A stretch of 7,436 nt of DNA from Fidelibacterota bacterium UBA7300 (GTDB lineage Bacteria; Fidelibacterota; Marinisomatia; Marinisomatales; UBA2128): NCBI GenBank assembly GCA_002471865.1, contig DKQU01000001.1:1-7436 (forward strand), read 5' to 3'. Within the stretch, counting starts at the first letter, position 1. Each line of letters begins with the position of its first letter. The position numbers were made by a program, and so were the translations under genes. A model generated the notes under the pieces. That model searched no databases. It saw only the letters and a list, made by a program, of their open reading frames with translations, and had not been told where the DNA came from. Shown here piece by piece: positions 1 through 6,766 of this stretch.

Positions 1-821
1 ACATCAGGATGCTCAAAGATCAGGTTTCCCTCGGTAGCCGTAGGAAGATCGAACTCAAAAATAGCCGCCTTATCCCTACCCCGGTTGGAAGCGACATATA
101 AATTTTGGTTATCGAACGTAAAAAACAGTGGGCTGAGTGACTCCCTGAAATCTGTGGTAACAATGACTTGGAAAGTGTCATCTTCAGACTCCCGATAGAG
201 AATACTCTCGTTCACGCCATCGGTAGTAAAAGCGATGCGGAGTTTGCCGTCATGATCCGTCATCCAGCCGGAAATGTTGCCGGGATTTTCTGCCACCAAC
301 TCCAGATCACCGGTGTTTACATCTAAACGATAAACATCATGAAGACGAGGATCGCGCTGGTTCAAACTCACCAGAACATGCTCAGGATCCTCCTCCAAAT
401 CGTCTACAAATCGGGTCTGAACCTCATCAAAGGGCGTCAAAACCTTATCATCTGTATTGTTGGCATTGACAGCGTATATTTTCCAATTTTCATCACCGCC
501 CTGGTCATTGATATAAACCAAGCGGTCATTCCCTACCCAGAAATAGCCTGCAATGTCCCGCTCAGTGGAGTGTGTGACTCGCGTTATCACATCGGACCCT
601 ATCTCCTGCACATGAACATTCATCCGGTCTTCCCACGGCTGCTTGAAAGCCAGCTTAGTTCCGTCAGGAGATATCTGGAAGCCGGACATAGTGGGATTGC
701 GGAAGAAATCTTCCATGGGAATCAGCGGTACCGGTTCCTCCTGATCCCGTAAAGAAAATCCGTAGTAAATCAAACCACCAATAATTATTGCTACAATAAG
801 GGCATTCAAATCTTTTTTCAT
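1..821 (-). CDS. S9 family peptidase (prolyl oligopeptidase / acylaminoacyl-peptidase type), N-terminal part, truncated by window edge
   Basis: The frame opens at ATG 821-819 and is open for 273 codons to the left edge, so the C-terminal part is outside the window. It begins with KK and a hydrophobic stretch at about residues 7-22 (LNALIVAIIIGGLIYYGF), a signal anchor that would tether the enzyme in the inner membrane facing the periplasm. Then comes PLIPMEDFFRNP, followed by the beta-propeller typical of S9 dipeptidyl/acylaminoacyl peptidases, with landmarks SPDGTKLAF, VQEIGSD, RVTHSTERDI, GGDEN, LVAENPGNISGW and FDNQNLYVASNRGRDKA. In this family the propeller gates a C-terminal alpha/beta-hydrolase domain with a Ser-Asp-His triad that cleaves short peptides; that domain is not visible here. 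The upstream SD is weak (TAGG about 10 bases before ATG). It lies beyond the 1015-1040 terminator, so it probably has its own promoter. The family call is from remembered motif patterns. Confidence 0.88.
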   Translation of the reverse strand, partial: MKKDLNALIVAIIIGGLIYYGFSLRDQEEPVPLIPMEDFFRNPTMSGFQISPDGTKLAFKQPWEDRMNVHVQEIGSDVITRVTHSTERDIAGYFWVGNDRLVYINDQGGDENWKIYAVNANNTDDKVLTPFDEVQTRFVDDLEEDPEHVLVSLNQRDPRLHDVYRLDVNTGDLELVAENPGNISGWMTDHDGKLRIAFTTDGVNESILYRESEDDTFQVIVTTDFRESLSPLFFTFDNQNLYVASNRGRDKAAIFEFDLPTATEGNLIFEHPD

Positions 822-925
822 TTATTATTAACCTACATTTATTGAGTTTGAGGTAATAAACTTTGGTACTTAGTTATTAAAGGAATTTACTTCGGAATTA
901 AGAAGATGTCCAGAATAGAAAGAAA

Positions 926-931
926 ATTATA
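926..931 (-). promoter_or_regulatory. possible -10 element (perfect TATAAT) for the S9 peptidase gene
   Basis: Read on the minus strand this is TATAAT, about 100 bases upstream of the peptidase start codon and downstream of the operon terminator. That is where a separate promoter is expected. No good TTGACA-like -35 is found 16-18 bases upstream; that position is instead covered by the 947-982 inverted repeat. A lone hexamer in AT-rich DNA is weak evidence. Confidence 0.3.
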
Positions 932-940
932 ACTAAGACC

Positions 941-982
941 GACTACGACTACCCCTTCATAAACTCCCATGATGGAGTAGTC
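941..982 (-). repeat. long imperfect inverted repeat with a tandem GACTAC in one arm
   Basis: Bases 947-960 pair with 969-982 around an 8-base loop: 12 of 14 positions are Watson-Crick, and one of the two mismatches (953/976) becomes a G-U wobble in the minus-strand RNA. The GACTAC of the left arm occurs twice in tandem (941-946, 947-952). No U-run follows on either strand, so it does not look like an intrinsic terminator. It lies just upstream of the candidate -10 of the S9 peptidase gene, so it could be an operator or, if transcription starts further upstream, a leader RNA hairpin. The structure is visible; the role is inferred. Confidence 0.4.
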
Positions 983-1014
983 TTCTCTATGTGGTTATAA
1001 GATTAACAGATAAG

Positions 1015-1040
1015 AAAAGCCCGCCTGCCGACGGGCTTTT
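1015..1040 (-). terminator. intrinsic terminator closing the four-gene operon
   Basis: AAAAGCCCG (1015-1023) and CGGGCTTTT (1032-1040) form a perfect 9-bp stem around an 8-base loop. The minus-strand RNA ends in a U-tract (UUUUCUU). The stem begins 24 bases after the stop codon of the choice-of-anchor B gene. Because the stem base is A/T on both sides, it would also terminate plus-strand transcription, but no plus-strand gene is present nearby. Confidence 0.85.
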
Positions 1041-1064
1041 TTAGATCTCTTGTTAGCATCTCCC

Positions 1065-2459
1065 TTACTTCAAAAGGACTAGTTTTTGTGTTTTGGTAAA
1101 ACCGCTGGCCTGAATTTTATAGAGGTAAATACCAGCACTCATATTTTGACCGTTTTCATCATTTCCATCCCAGAGGACTGATCGATGTCCTGCCTCCTGC
1201 CAACTGCTGACCAGTGTTCTAACCTCACGTCCCATCAGATTGACAATCACAAGGTTCACGTTTCCGGCTTCCGATAAATCGTACGATATAGTCGTTACAG
1301 GGTTGAACGGATTTGGATAGTTCTGATGTAGCACTACCTTATTCGGTATCTGCGCCGGCTCATCTACAAAAACAGAAGTATCAGTCTCTGTAAATTGCAG
1401 GACTGTCAGATATCCCTCCAGATCACTGGTGAAGACCATCCCATTCTGCGTGAAAGGATAGGCTCCCCAGCATCCATGGAAACTGGAGTTGTCATTTAAT
1501 GGATACGTATCGTATTGGGCTACTTCAATTAGGTTGGTGGGATCGCTGATGTCAACTACGGTTACACCAACGGTGTAGTGAGAAATATAAGCAAAGTCAC
1601 CCATAATATGAGTATTGTGAGCAAGACTGTTAACTCCCAAATATTCTCCTACTACTTCTATGTTTTCCATATCCTCTATATTCCACATTTTCACCGTTTT
1701 GCCGGTTGTCTCTTCTGTCGTCATAATATGAGTACCATCATCCGTAGGCCAGATGTTGTGTACATATCCTGGATTGGGAACATCAACACGAGCTAGTAGC
1801 TGAGGATTTTCCTTGTCCGAAAGATCAAATATTGAGAAAGAGTGTGAATATCCCTCGGCAACATAAACGGTATCATTCCTGGCATAAACATCGTGGATAT
1901 TCGACGCTGATACTGTAATTACATCTTCGGGATTTTCAGGATCTGCCAAATTTACCACTCGGAATCCGGTATAGTTTTGTTTCCCGATGTAAGCATAACC
2001 TGTAGCCGTATCTATGCTGAGATTGTGAGATCGGATATCGCTTCCGTTAATGTAAGAACCTACAAATCGAACGCTGTCCGGAAGAGGAGACAGATCGATA
2101 ATCATCAACCCTTGGTTGGTGCCGTACATCTCTGCTACAGCATAAGCGTAATGACTGTAAGTTTTTATATCGCGATGGTAATAGTAATCATTTCCCGTGG
2201 GCCCAGGTACAATATCAATGACTTCCATATCCGAAACACGCACAATTGCGATACCATCCAAAACTCCCATAAGGGCATATTCTTCCCCGTCTGGAGCAGT
2301 ATAACCCCAAACATCCGATCCACCGGTAGTGTCGCCGCTGAACGAAATATCGGAATCGAACCAGATTCTGTCTACCAACTCCAAAGTATATTCACTTTGT
2401 GCAGGGAGAATCTGAAGCCCAAAAAATAAAACTATCAGGAGAAGTGTTTTCTTTTGCAT
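1065..2459 (-). CDS. secreted choice-of-anchor B family (LVIVD-repeat beta-propeller) protein with T9SS type A-like sorting domain
   Basis: 464 aa. Residues 1-20 (MQKK, then hydrophobic, ending ILPA before Q) form a Sec signal peptide. Residues 24 to about 358 are a repeated beta-propeller with LVIVD-type blades ending in motifs such as IVRVSDM, MIIDLSPL, VVNLADPENPE, IFDLSDKENPQ and VVDISDPTNL. The pattern DVWGYTAPDGEEYALMG...DGIAIV near the N-terminus and FHGCWGAYPF near the end of the propeller is the signature I associate with the choice-of-anchor B family. Residues 373-464 form a FlgD-Ig/T9SS type A-like module: LHQNYPNPFNPVT, then beta strands with MGREVRTLV, DGNDENGQNMSAGIYLYKI and terminal QKLVLLK. 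The protein is expected outside the outer membrane; its biochemical role is unknown for the family. Its ATG lies 7 bases after the acylase stop, with a purine-rich GAGAGA overlapping that stop, so translational coupling is likely. Confidence 0.9.
   Translation of the reverse strand: MQKKTLLLIVLFFGLQILPAQSEYTLELVDRIWFDSDISFSGDTTGGSDVWGYTAPDGEEYALMGVLDGIAIVRVSDMEVIDIVPGPTGNDYYYHRDIKTYSHYAYAVAEMYGTNQGLMIIDLSPLPDSVRFVGSYINGSDIRSHNLSIDTATGYAYIGKQNYTGFRVVNLADPENPEDVITVSASNIHDVYARNDTVYVAEGYSHSFSIFDLSDKENPQLLARVDVPNPGYVHNIWPTDDGTHIMTTEETTGKTVKMWNIEDMENIEVVGEYLGVNSLAHNTHIMGDFAYISHYTVGVTVVDISDPTNLIEVAQYDTYPLNDNSSFHGCWGAYPFTQNGMVFTSDLEGYLTVLQFTETDTSVFVDEPAQIPNKVVLHQNYPNPFNPVTTISYDLSEAGNVNLVIVNLMGREVRTLVSSWQEAGHRSVLWDGNDENGQNMSAGIYLYKIQASGFTKTQKLVLLK
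1297..1325 (-). repeat. 29-nt exact direct repeat, copy 1 (codes the QNYPNPFNPV motif)
   Basis: Identical at all 29 bases to 2684-2712 in the neighbouring acylase gene, and in the same frame. It encodes the start of the sorting domain in both proteins. Synonymous sites are also identical, although the flanking domain sequence has diverged. Confidence 0.9.
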
Positions 2460-2466
2460 AATCTCT

Positions 2467-4578
2467 CTATTTTAGTAAAACTGCTTTCTTTGTGATTGAC
2501 TTATTAGATCCTGTTAACCGGATAAAATAGACTCCACTGGGTAGATCTGATGCATCCCAATGAACTTCATATTGACCACTTGGGAGTTGTTCTTCAACTA
2601 GTGTTTCTACTAACCTTCCCTTGATATCATAAATACGTATAGACGCATATCCATACGTCTCTACCATAAATGTGATATTGGTGACAGGGTTGAACGGATT
2701 TGGATAGTTCTGGTGAAGAATCATTATTTCTGGAATTACATTTGACTGATCCACTCCGGCATCCTCAATCCCAAACTGCTGATCTTTGAACTCCCATGCC
2801 AGATGCAGCGGCCATTGATCATCGAAATGGGGGCTTGGAATCCCTTGCCAGTTGATGAAACCACTCTGTCCCGGAGGAACGATATTTTCATCGCGAACCG
2901 CCTCTCCTAGAAACTCCAGTGCATGTTGATAAGTCCCATGTGAATTGACGTTGAACGGCGTATCTTTGAGATTATCGTATGTAAACTGCGAAATAGGACT
3001 TACGTAATCCTTTATGTCGGTAACGTGCTGTCCACCTATCCACGGGACGTTATCGCCGTTATTCCACCATGATACAGGCTTATTATTCCAGTTGGCAAAA
3101 TAGTCTTGCTGAGTTCCATCTGCCTGGGGAAGTTCTTCAAAAGGAATAAGTCCTCCCCACTCCTCAGAACCGTCCCCTTTGTGAGGAAGACGTGGATCCA
3201 CACCGTCGGTACGATCCTGATAAAGACCTAGATGCCAGTACTTCACATTTTGTTCCTGATCAGCGTAGTGCATATTGAATCCCATGACCCAATTATCGGC
3301 AGCGGCTTGCTCGAACTGTTCTAAAGATGATGCTTTCCAGTTATCATAATAAAACTCCATACCTCGGTATTCCTGCTGCCAAAACGTTAGCTTGCGTGTG
3401 AAAAGTTGATGATTTTCCAAATCGCTGGTAATTACAGGACCATGCACCGTCCGGTAGTGAGTGAAAATATCCTCGCCTCCAAATTGTAGCGGAATCGTAT
3501 CTATAATTGCTTCCACATCGTGCCATTCATCGTTATACCAATATTGTGAACCTGTGGCGTCACTTGTTGAATCAATATAAATGTCAATGTTGTCGGTGGC
3601 ACCGCTGGTCATAGACCAACCGTGATGTTCCGTGTGACCGATCATGAGTCCGGGAATTCCGGCAATGGCCATGCCACCTACATGTATTGTAGGACACATA
3701 AGTTCCACCTCATTGTTAATTTGTGGAGTATCCTCCTGGGGTGTTCCCATCTGGGGACAACCTAAAAGCATTACATTCCCCGTGGCGCTTTTTTCGGGTG
3801 TTGCCAACAGTGCGAAACTGCCGAAGGTATCTGAAAGTCCTGCCGATGCTCTTAATTCCTCCAAATGTTCTCGGTACGCAATATATTCTTCGATTATTTC
3901 GTTCCTAACTGTTATCCCGGAATATGTCCACGTCTGAGGTTCGGCGGCTGCACCACCTTCGATGGTTGTTGGGGCGGTGGGATCATTAATGGGGCGGTTG
4001 GCATCAAACCACTCCTGACCGTAATTCTGTAGTTCCCACAAGCGATCAAGTTCTGTACCGCCGGATGAGCCGTAATCCAACGCCATATACTGTATAACAG
4101 ATAAAGTGTTAAAGACTGTCCACGGTTCCATATCAATATCAAGAAGGAAGAATTCAAAAGGTTTCAAGTACGGATCAACCGCCACACTGTCCAGATACGT
4201 ATTTATGCCTTCACAGTAGGACTCAGCGACATTCTGCAGATCTTCTGAAAGCTGATCATATTGTGCCTGTTTTTCTGCTTGTGTATAGCTTATGATTCTT
4301 CTGTATCTATCCCAATCAAGATAAGACGATCCCAACACTTCCGACAGTCTCCCTTCTGCTCCTCTGCGATTAAGCTCCAACTGAAACAGCCTATCCTCAG
4401 CTACGGCATACCCTTGACCGAAAAACACACCCGTCTCCGATTCTGCGAAAATGTGAGGAACTCCGTACTCATCCCGGTGGATGGTGACCGGTGAGCCATC
4501 AGGTGATTCCAAGGTTATATCTTGGGCAAATAACATTCCTGAAATTAAAAGACAAATAGCTATGGCTTTAATTTTCAT
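2467..4578 (-). CDS. secreted penicillin acylase family (S45, Ntn-hydrolase) protein with shortened beta-chain and T9SS type A-like sorting domain
   Basis: 703 aa. Residues 1-19 (MKIKAIAICLLISGMLFAQ) are a signal peptide. The alpha-chain region (about 20-250) has VTIHRDEYGVPHIFAES and EDRLFQLELNRRGAEGRLSEVLG, typical of penicillin acylases. The predicted autocleavage site is G253/S254, making Ser254 the N-terminal nucleophile of the beta-chain. Downstream landmarks match penicillin G acylase: LLGCPQMG (beside NGPQFGW), GIPGLMIGHTEHHGWSMTSG, DNIDIYIDS, the oxyanion-hole motif NWNNKP (496-501), and the family's end motif PPGQSGFI...PSPHFDDQWPL (568-591). Only about 67 residues separate NWNN from PPGQSG, against over 200 in penicillin G acylase, so a helical part of the beta-chain is missing. 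Residues 615-703 are the sorting domain. The family hydrolyses amide bonds of penicillins, acyl-homoserine lactones or other N-acyl compounds; the substrate here is unknown. A strong SD, AAGGGGAG (4586-4593), sits 7 bases from the ATG. Confidence 0.92.
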   Translation of the reverse strand: MKIKAIAICLLISGMLFAQDITLESPDGSPVTIHRDEYGVPHIFAESETGVFFGQGYAVAEDRLFQLELNRRGAEGRLSEVLGSSYLDWDRYRRIISYTQAEKQAQYDQLSEDLQNVAESYCEGINTYLDSVAVDPYLKPFEFFLLDIDMEPWTVFNTLSVIQYMALDYGSSGGTELDRLWELQNYGQEWFDANRPINDPTAPTTIEGGAAAEPQTWTYSGITVRNEIIEEYIAYREHLEELRASAGLSDTFGSFALLATPEKSATGNVMLLGCPQMGTPQEDTPQINNEVELMCPTIHVGGMAIAGIPGLMIGHTEHHGWSMTSGATDNIDIYIDSTSDATGSQYWYNDEWHDVEAIIDTIPLQFGGEDIFTHYRTVHGPVITSDLENHQLFTRKLTFWQQEYRGMEFYYDNWKASSLEQFEQAAADNWVMGFNMHYADQEQNVKYWHLGLYQDRTDGVDPRLPHKGDGSEEWGGLIPFEELPQADGTQQDYFANWNNKPVSWWNNGDNVPWIGGQHVTDIKDYVSPISQFTYDNLKDTPFNVNSHGTYQHALEFLGEAVRDENIVPPGQSGFINWQGIPSPHFDDQWPLHLAWEFKDQQFGIEDAGVDQSNVIPEIMILHQNYPNPFNPVTNITFMVETYGYASIRIYDIKGRLVETLVEEQLPSGQYEVHWDASDLPSGVYFIRLTGSNKSITKKAVLLK
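2684..2712 (-). repeat. 29-nt exact direct repeat, copy 2 (codes the QNYPNPFNPV motif)
   Basis: Partner of 1297-1325. It marks the junction between the acylase catalytic part and its sorting domain. Confidence 0.9.
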
Positions 4579-4585
4579 CGGTTTT
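4538..4585 (-). repeat. shared RBS-spacer/start/signal-peptide module, acylase copy
   Basis: These 48 bases match 6169-6216 at 44 positions with no gap. They cover the bases between SD and start (AAAACCG), the ATG and codons 1-14 of the signal peptide. Downstream of the signal peptide the two genes are unrelated. Confidence 0.88.
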
Positions 4586-4596
4586 CTCCCCTTTTT

Positions 4597-4626
4597 AAAA
4601 AACCAATTTGACTTCGTAATAATTGG
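4597..4626 (-). terminator. terminator-like hairpin (possible attenuator) between the TPR and acylase genes
   Basis: On the minus strand CCAATT (4626-4621) can pair with AATTGG (4608-4603) over a 12-base loop, followed directly by six U (4602-4597) and then the acylase SD. The stem is only 6 bp and mostly A/T, so it would be weak alone. Its place, immediately before the RBS, would suit partial termination or control of RBS access. The structure is seen; the function is inferred. Confidence 0.33.
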
Positions 4627-4640
4627 ATAAAAAGTTACCT

Positions 4641-6209
4641 CTATAATTTCAAAATACTGGAAAGCCGTTTTCTGGTATCAATCAGTTCAGGAATGGTAGC
4701 GTCAGCATTTTTCCATAAATCCAATAGTGATTTATAATTCTCTTTGGCTTTATCTAATTTCCCCATGGCTTCATAGGACAAACCGCGGACATAATATCCC
4801 CTTGGAAAGACAAACCAATAGGCGTTTCCACCCACAGAAGGAGCCTGCATTTCATCAGCAAGCTGAATTGCTTGTTTGTAATCACCTTTCTCAATATGGA
4901 GCATGGCAGCATGATAGAGATAATGATCATGCCAAATTTTCTCAAAATTCTTGATTTCAGCCAATGCTTTATCAAAATCTCCCTGTAGTATGAATCTTTC
5001 AATTAATAGAGCCGTATAGGCGTTTTCCCAAAATTCATTTTTCTTTTCGTCAAGAAGATCCCGAATAGATTTCATAGTTGAGATTAACGACTCCTCATCC
5101 GACTGTTCCGCGTGAAGAAATCCTGCCCAGTAGAGAACATAAAAATTATCTGGATTCAATTCTAATGCCCGGTCCAGATAGCGGTTTGCCTGGACGTATT
5201 CAGCTGAATAGATTGAATGTGCAGCCATATTCGACAAAATATAAGCAGTTTCATTAGTATCCACTTCAGCAAACGACAGCGACATTTCAAGCATATTAAT
5301 TCCTTTTGAATGTTCACCCAAAATGAAATACACTCTGGATTTTCCCATGGCGGCTGTTACTTTCAACTCATCACCTGCCAGAATCTCGTCAAAAATAGCG
5401 ATTGCATCGCTGTAATGTCCCATAAGCTTATACAAGTTGGCAATTTCCAGGTGATAATCGAGTTTTTCAGGATTTATCCGCTTGGCCTGTGCCAGGGCAT
5501 CCAGTGCTTCGTTGAATCTGCCTGCCGCCTTGTACATCCCAGCCAGATCTTTATATCCACGGGCACTTTCAGGGTGCAGCTCTACAAAGTGATTAGCCCG
5601 ACTGATGCCGCGGTCAAACAGTCCTTCATCAACGTAGATGTCAAAAATGTGGATGTAAGCCAAGCTAAATTCAGGGTCCAGAGAAACTACCTTTTCAAAA
5701 GCATCCAACGATTTTAAAGTCATCCCGCCGCGGTGGTAATACGCTTCACCTAAACAATACTGAAAATCCTGATTTTCAATATTGTTTCTTACAATTTCCT
5801 CAAAAATAACTACGGCATCCTCAAACTTTCCATCAATCAGGAACTTGACACCCTCAGAAATTATCCGGTCATTTTCATTGGCTGAAGCACAGGCTGCCAT
5901 TTTATCTAAAGCATTTTTAGCATCTTCATCCTTCTGTTCCCACCACTGTGAGAGGGCAAGCTTGAACCAGGCTTTTTTGAACTGACCATCCAATTCAACG
6001 ACCTTTAAAAACTCTACTGATGCCTTGTCAAATTCACTTTCATTCAGTCGATTTACACCTGCAAGGTAAAATTGATACGCTTCAGCTGAGGAAGACGTTT
6101 TATCCTGGACCTCTTTATCATCTATTTGCTCATCACCTACCACGGCAAAGTCATGTGCATACAGTATCCCTGATATTAAAAGACAAGTAACTATGGCTAT
6201 AATTTTCAT
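4641..6209 (-). CDS. exported tetratricopeptide-repeat (TPR) protein
   Basis: 522 aa. Residues 1-18 (MKIIAIVTCLLISGILYA) are a signal peptide without a lipobox Cys, so a soluble periplasmic or outer-surface protein is expected. After a short polar linker (about 20-40) TPR units fill the rest, about 11-12 in all. Clear ones are near 43-76 (FYLAGVNRL...FDKASVEFLKVVELD), 148-180, 182-213, 217-247 (AGMYKAAGRFNEALDALAQA), 250-280, 325-354 (ANRYLDRALELNPD), 400-420, 433-452 and 471-500. The last segment (YYVRGLSYEAMGKLDKAKEN...LLDLWKNADATIPELIDTRKRL) resembles the C-terminal TPRs often fused to Ser/Thr kinases or adenylate cyclases, but no catalytic domain is present. TPRs bind other proteins, so a scaffold role is likely; the partner is unknown. 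The ATG at 6209 is fixed by the SD AAGGAG (6218-6223), 8 bases upstream. It lies 57 bases after the CBS gene and 62 before the acylase. Confidence 0.9.
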   Translation of the reverse strand: MKIIAIVTCLLISGILYAHDFAVVGDEQIDDKEVQDKTSSSAEAYQFYLAGVNRLNESEFDKASVEFLKVVELDGQFKKAWFKLALSQWWEQKDEDAKNALDKMAACASANENDRIISEGVKFLIDGKFEDAVVIFEEIVRNNIENQDFQYCLGEAYYHRGGMTLKSLDAFEKVVSLDPEFSLAYIHIFDIYVDEGLFDRGISRANHFVELHPESARGYKDLAGMYKAAGRFNEALDALAQAKRINPEKLDYHLEIANLYKLMGHYSDAIAIFDEILAGDELKVTAAMGKSRVYFILGEHSKGINMLEMSLSFAEVDTNETAYILSNMAAHSIYSAEYVQANRYLDRALELNPDNFYVLYWAGFLHAEQSDEESLISTMKSIRDLLDEKKNEFWENAYTALLIERFILQGDFDKALAEIKNFEKIWHDHYLYHAAMLHIEKGDYKQAIQLADEMQAPSVGGNAYWFVFPRGYYVRGLSYEAMGKLDKAKENYKSLLDLWKNADATIPELIDTRKRLSSILKL

Positions 6210-6216
6210 CGGTTTT
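6169..6216 (-). repeat. shared RBS-spacer/start/signal-peptide module, TPR-gene copy
   Basis: Partner of 4538-4585 (44/48 identical). Both genes carry a strong SD just upstream (AAGGAG here, AAGGGGAG there), with one extra A in the spacer here. Confidence 0.88.
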
Positions 6217-6266
6217 TCTCCTTCTTCTTATTTAGTCTTTCATTTTTATGTGGAAATAAGTAAGAA

Positions 6267-6701
6267 TTATGGAACTCCCATAATATAATGTTCCAGTTGC
6301 TCGATCATAATATCCTTCTCAGAAATGATGGCTTTTACCACATCACCAATAGAAATCACTCCAACCAACTTGTCATTTTCAAGTACAGGGAGATGACGGA
6401 CACGTTTATCAGTCATCAATGCCATACAATCTTCGATAGAATGTTCAGGACCTACACATACAACATGTGTGCTCATGATTTCCTCAACGGGCGTATCCTT
6501 TGAGGATTTCCCCTTCAGAATGACCTTTCTGGCATAATCCCGTTCAGACAAGACACCAATCAGTTTGTCACCTTCAAGCACCATAAGAGATCCTATATTC
6601 TTCTCAGCCATCATTTTCAGAGCATCAAAGAGAGGCATCTTTGGGGTTGCAGACCAAGTCTTATATCCTTTTCCTTCCAAAATCTGACTAACAGATTTCA
6701 T
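6267..6701 (-). CDS. CBS-domain pair protein (putative adenosyl-nucleotide sensor)
   Basis: 144 aa with no signal peptide, so cytoplasmic. It has two CBS domains in tandem (a Bateman module), about 5-62 and 72-128. Each ends in the G-h-h-S-x-x-D ribose/phosphate-binding pattern: GVLSERD (49-55) and GVISIGD (114-120). Other family hallmarks are SERDYARKVILKGKSSKDTPVEEIM, CMALMTDKRVRHLPVLE and the C-terminal tail IEQLEHYI. No enzymatic domain is attached, and the length is usual for this stand-alone family. CBS pairs of this type bind AMP, ATP or related ligands and modulate partners; the partner here is unknown. The SD is weak (GAAGAA about 8 bases upstream). It is the first large gene of the operon, behind a leader with two hairpins. 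Confidence 0.93.
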   Translation of the reverse strand: MKSVSQILEGKGYKTWSATPKMPLFDALKMMAEKNIGSLMVLEGDKLIGVLSERDYARKVILKGKSSKDTPVEEIMSTHVVCVGPEHSIEDCMALMTDKRVRHLPVLENDKLVGVISIGDVVKAIISEKDIMIEQLEHYIMGVP

Positions 6702-6738
6702 ATTTTATTCTTCATATTAGTTTTTCACAAACTTTCAA

Positions 6739-6759
6739 TTGTCTGTAAATGCTAGACAA
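6739..6759 (-). repeat. small inverted repeat in the CBS leader
   Basis: TTGTCT (6739-6744) and AGACAA (6754-6759) form a perfect 6-bp stem with a 9-base loop, 38 bases before the CBS start codon. It could be a leader hairpin or a dimeric regulator site. Confidence 0.35.
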
Positions 6760-6766
6760 ACGAAAT

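Noticed and set aside
339..752. Plus-strand ORF of 137 codons antisense to the S9 peptidase
   Set aside because: The minus-strand frame gives a clear S9 propeller; this is its shadow, without RBS or domain.
1977..2429. Plus-strand ORF of 150 codons antisense to the choice-of-anchor B gene
   Set aside because: No family resemblance; the opposite strand codes a signal peptide and canonical LVIVD blades.
1297..2712. 29-base repeat as insertion-sequence ends or att sites
   Set aside because: The copies lie in frame inside two intact genes and encode the same sorting motif; there is no transposase or terminal inverted repeat between them.
5310..5717. Plus-strand ORF of 135 codons antisense to the TPR gene
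   Set aside because: Antisense of repeat coding DNA; no RBS and no motif.
6267..6701. CBS gene as a fragment of IMP dehydrogenase
   Set aside because: Length, tail and internal motifs fit the complete stand-alone two-CBS family; no catalytic barrel sequence is present on either side.
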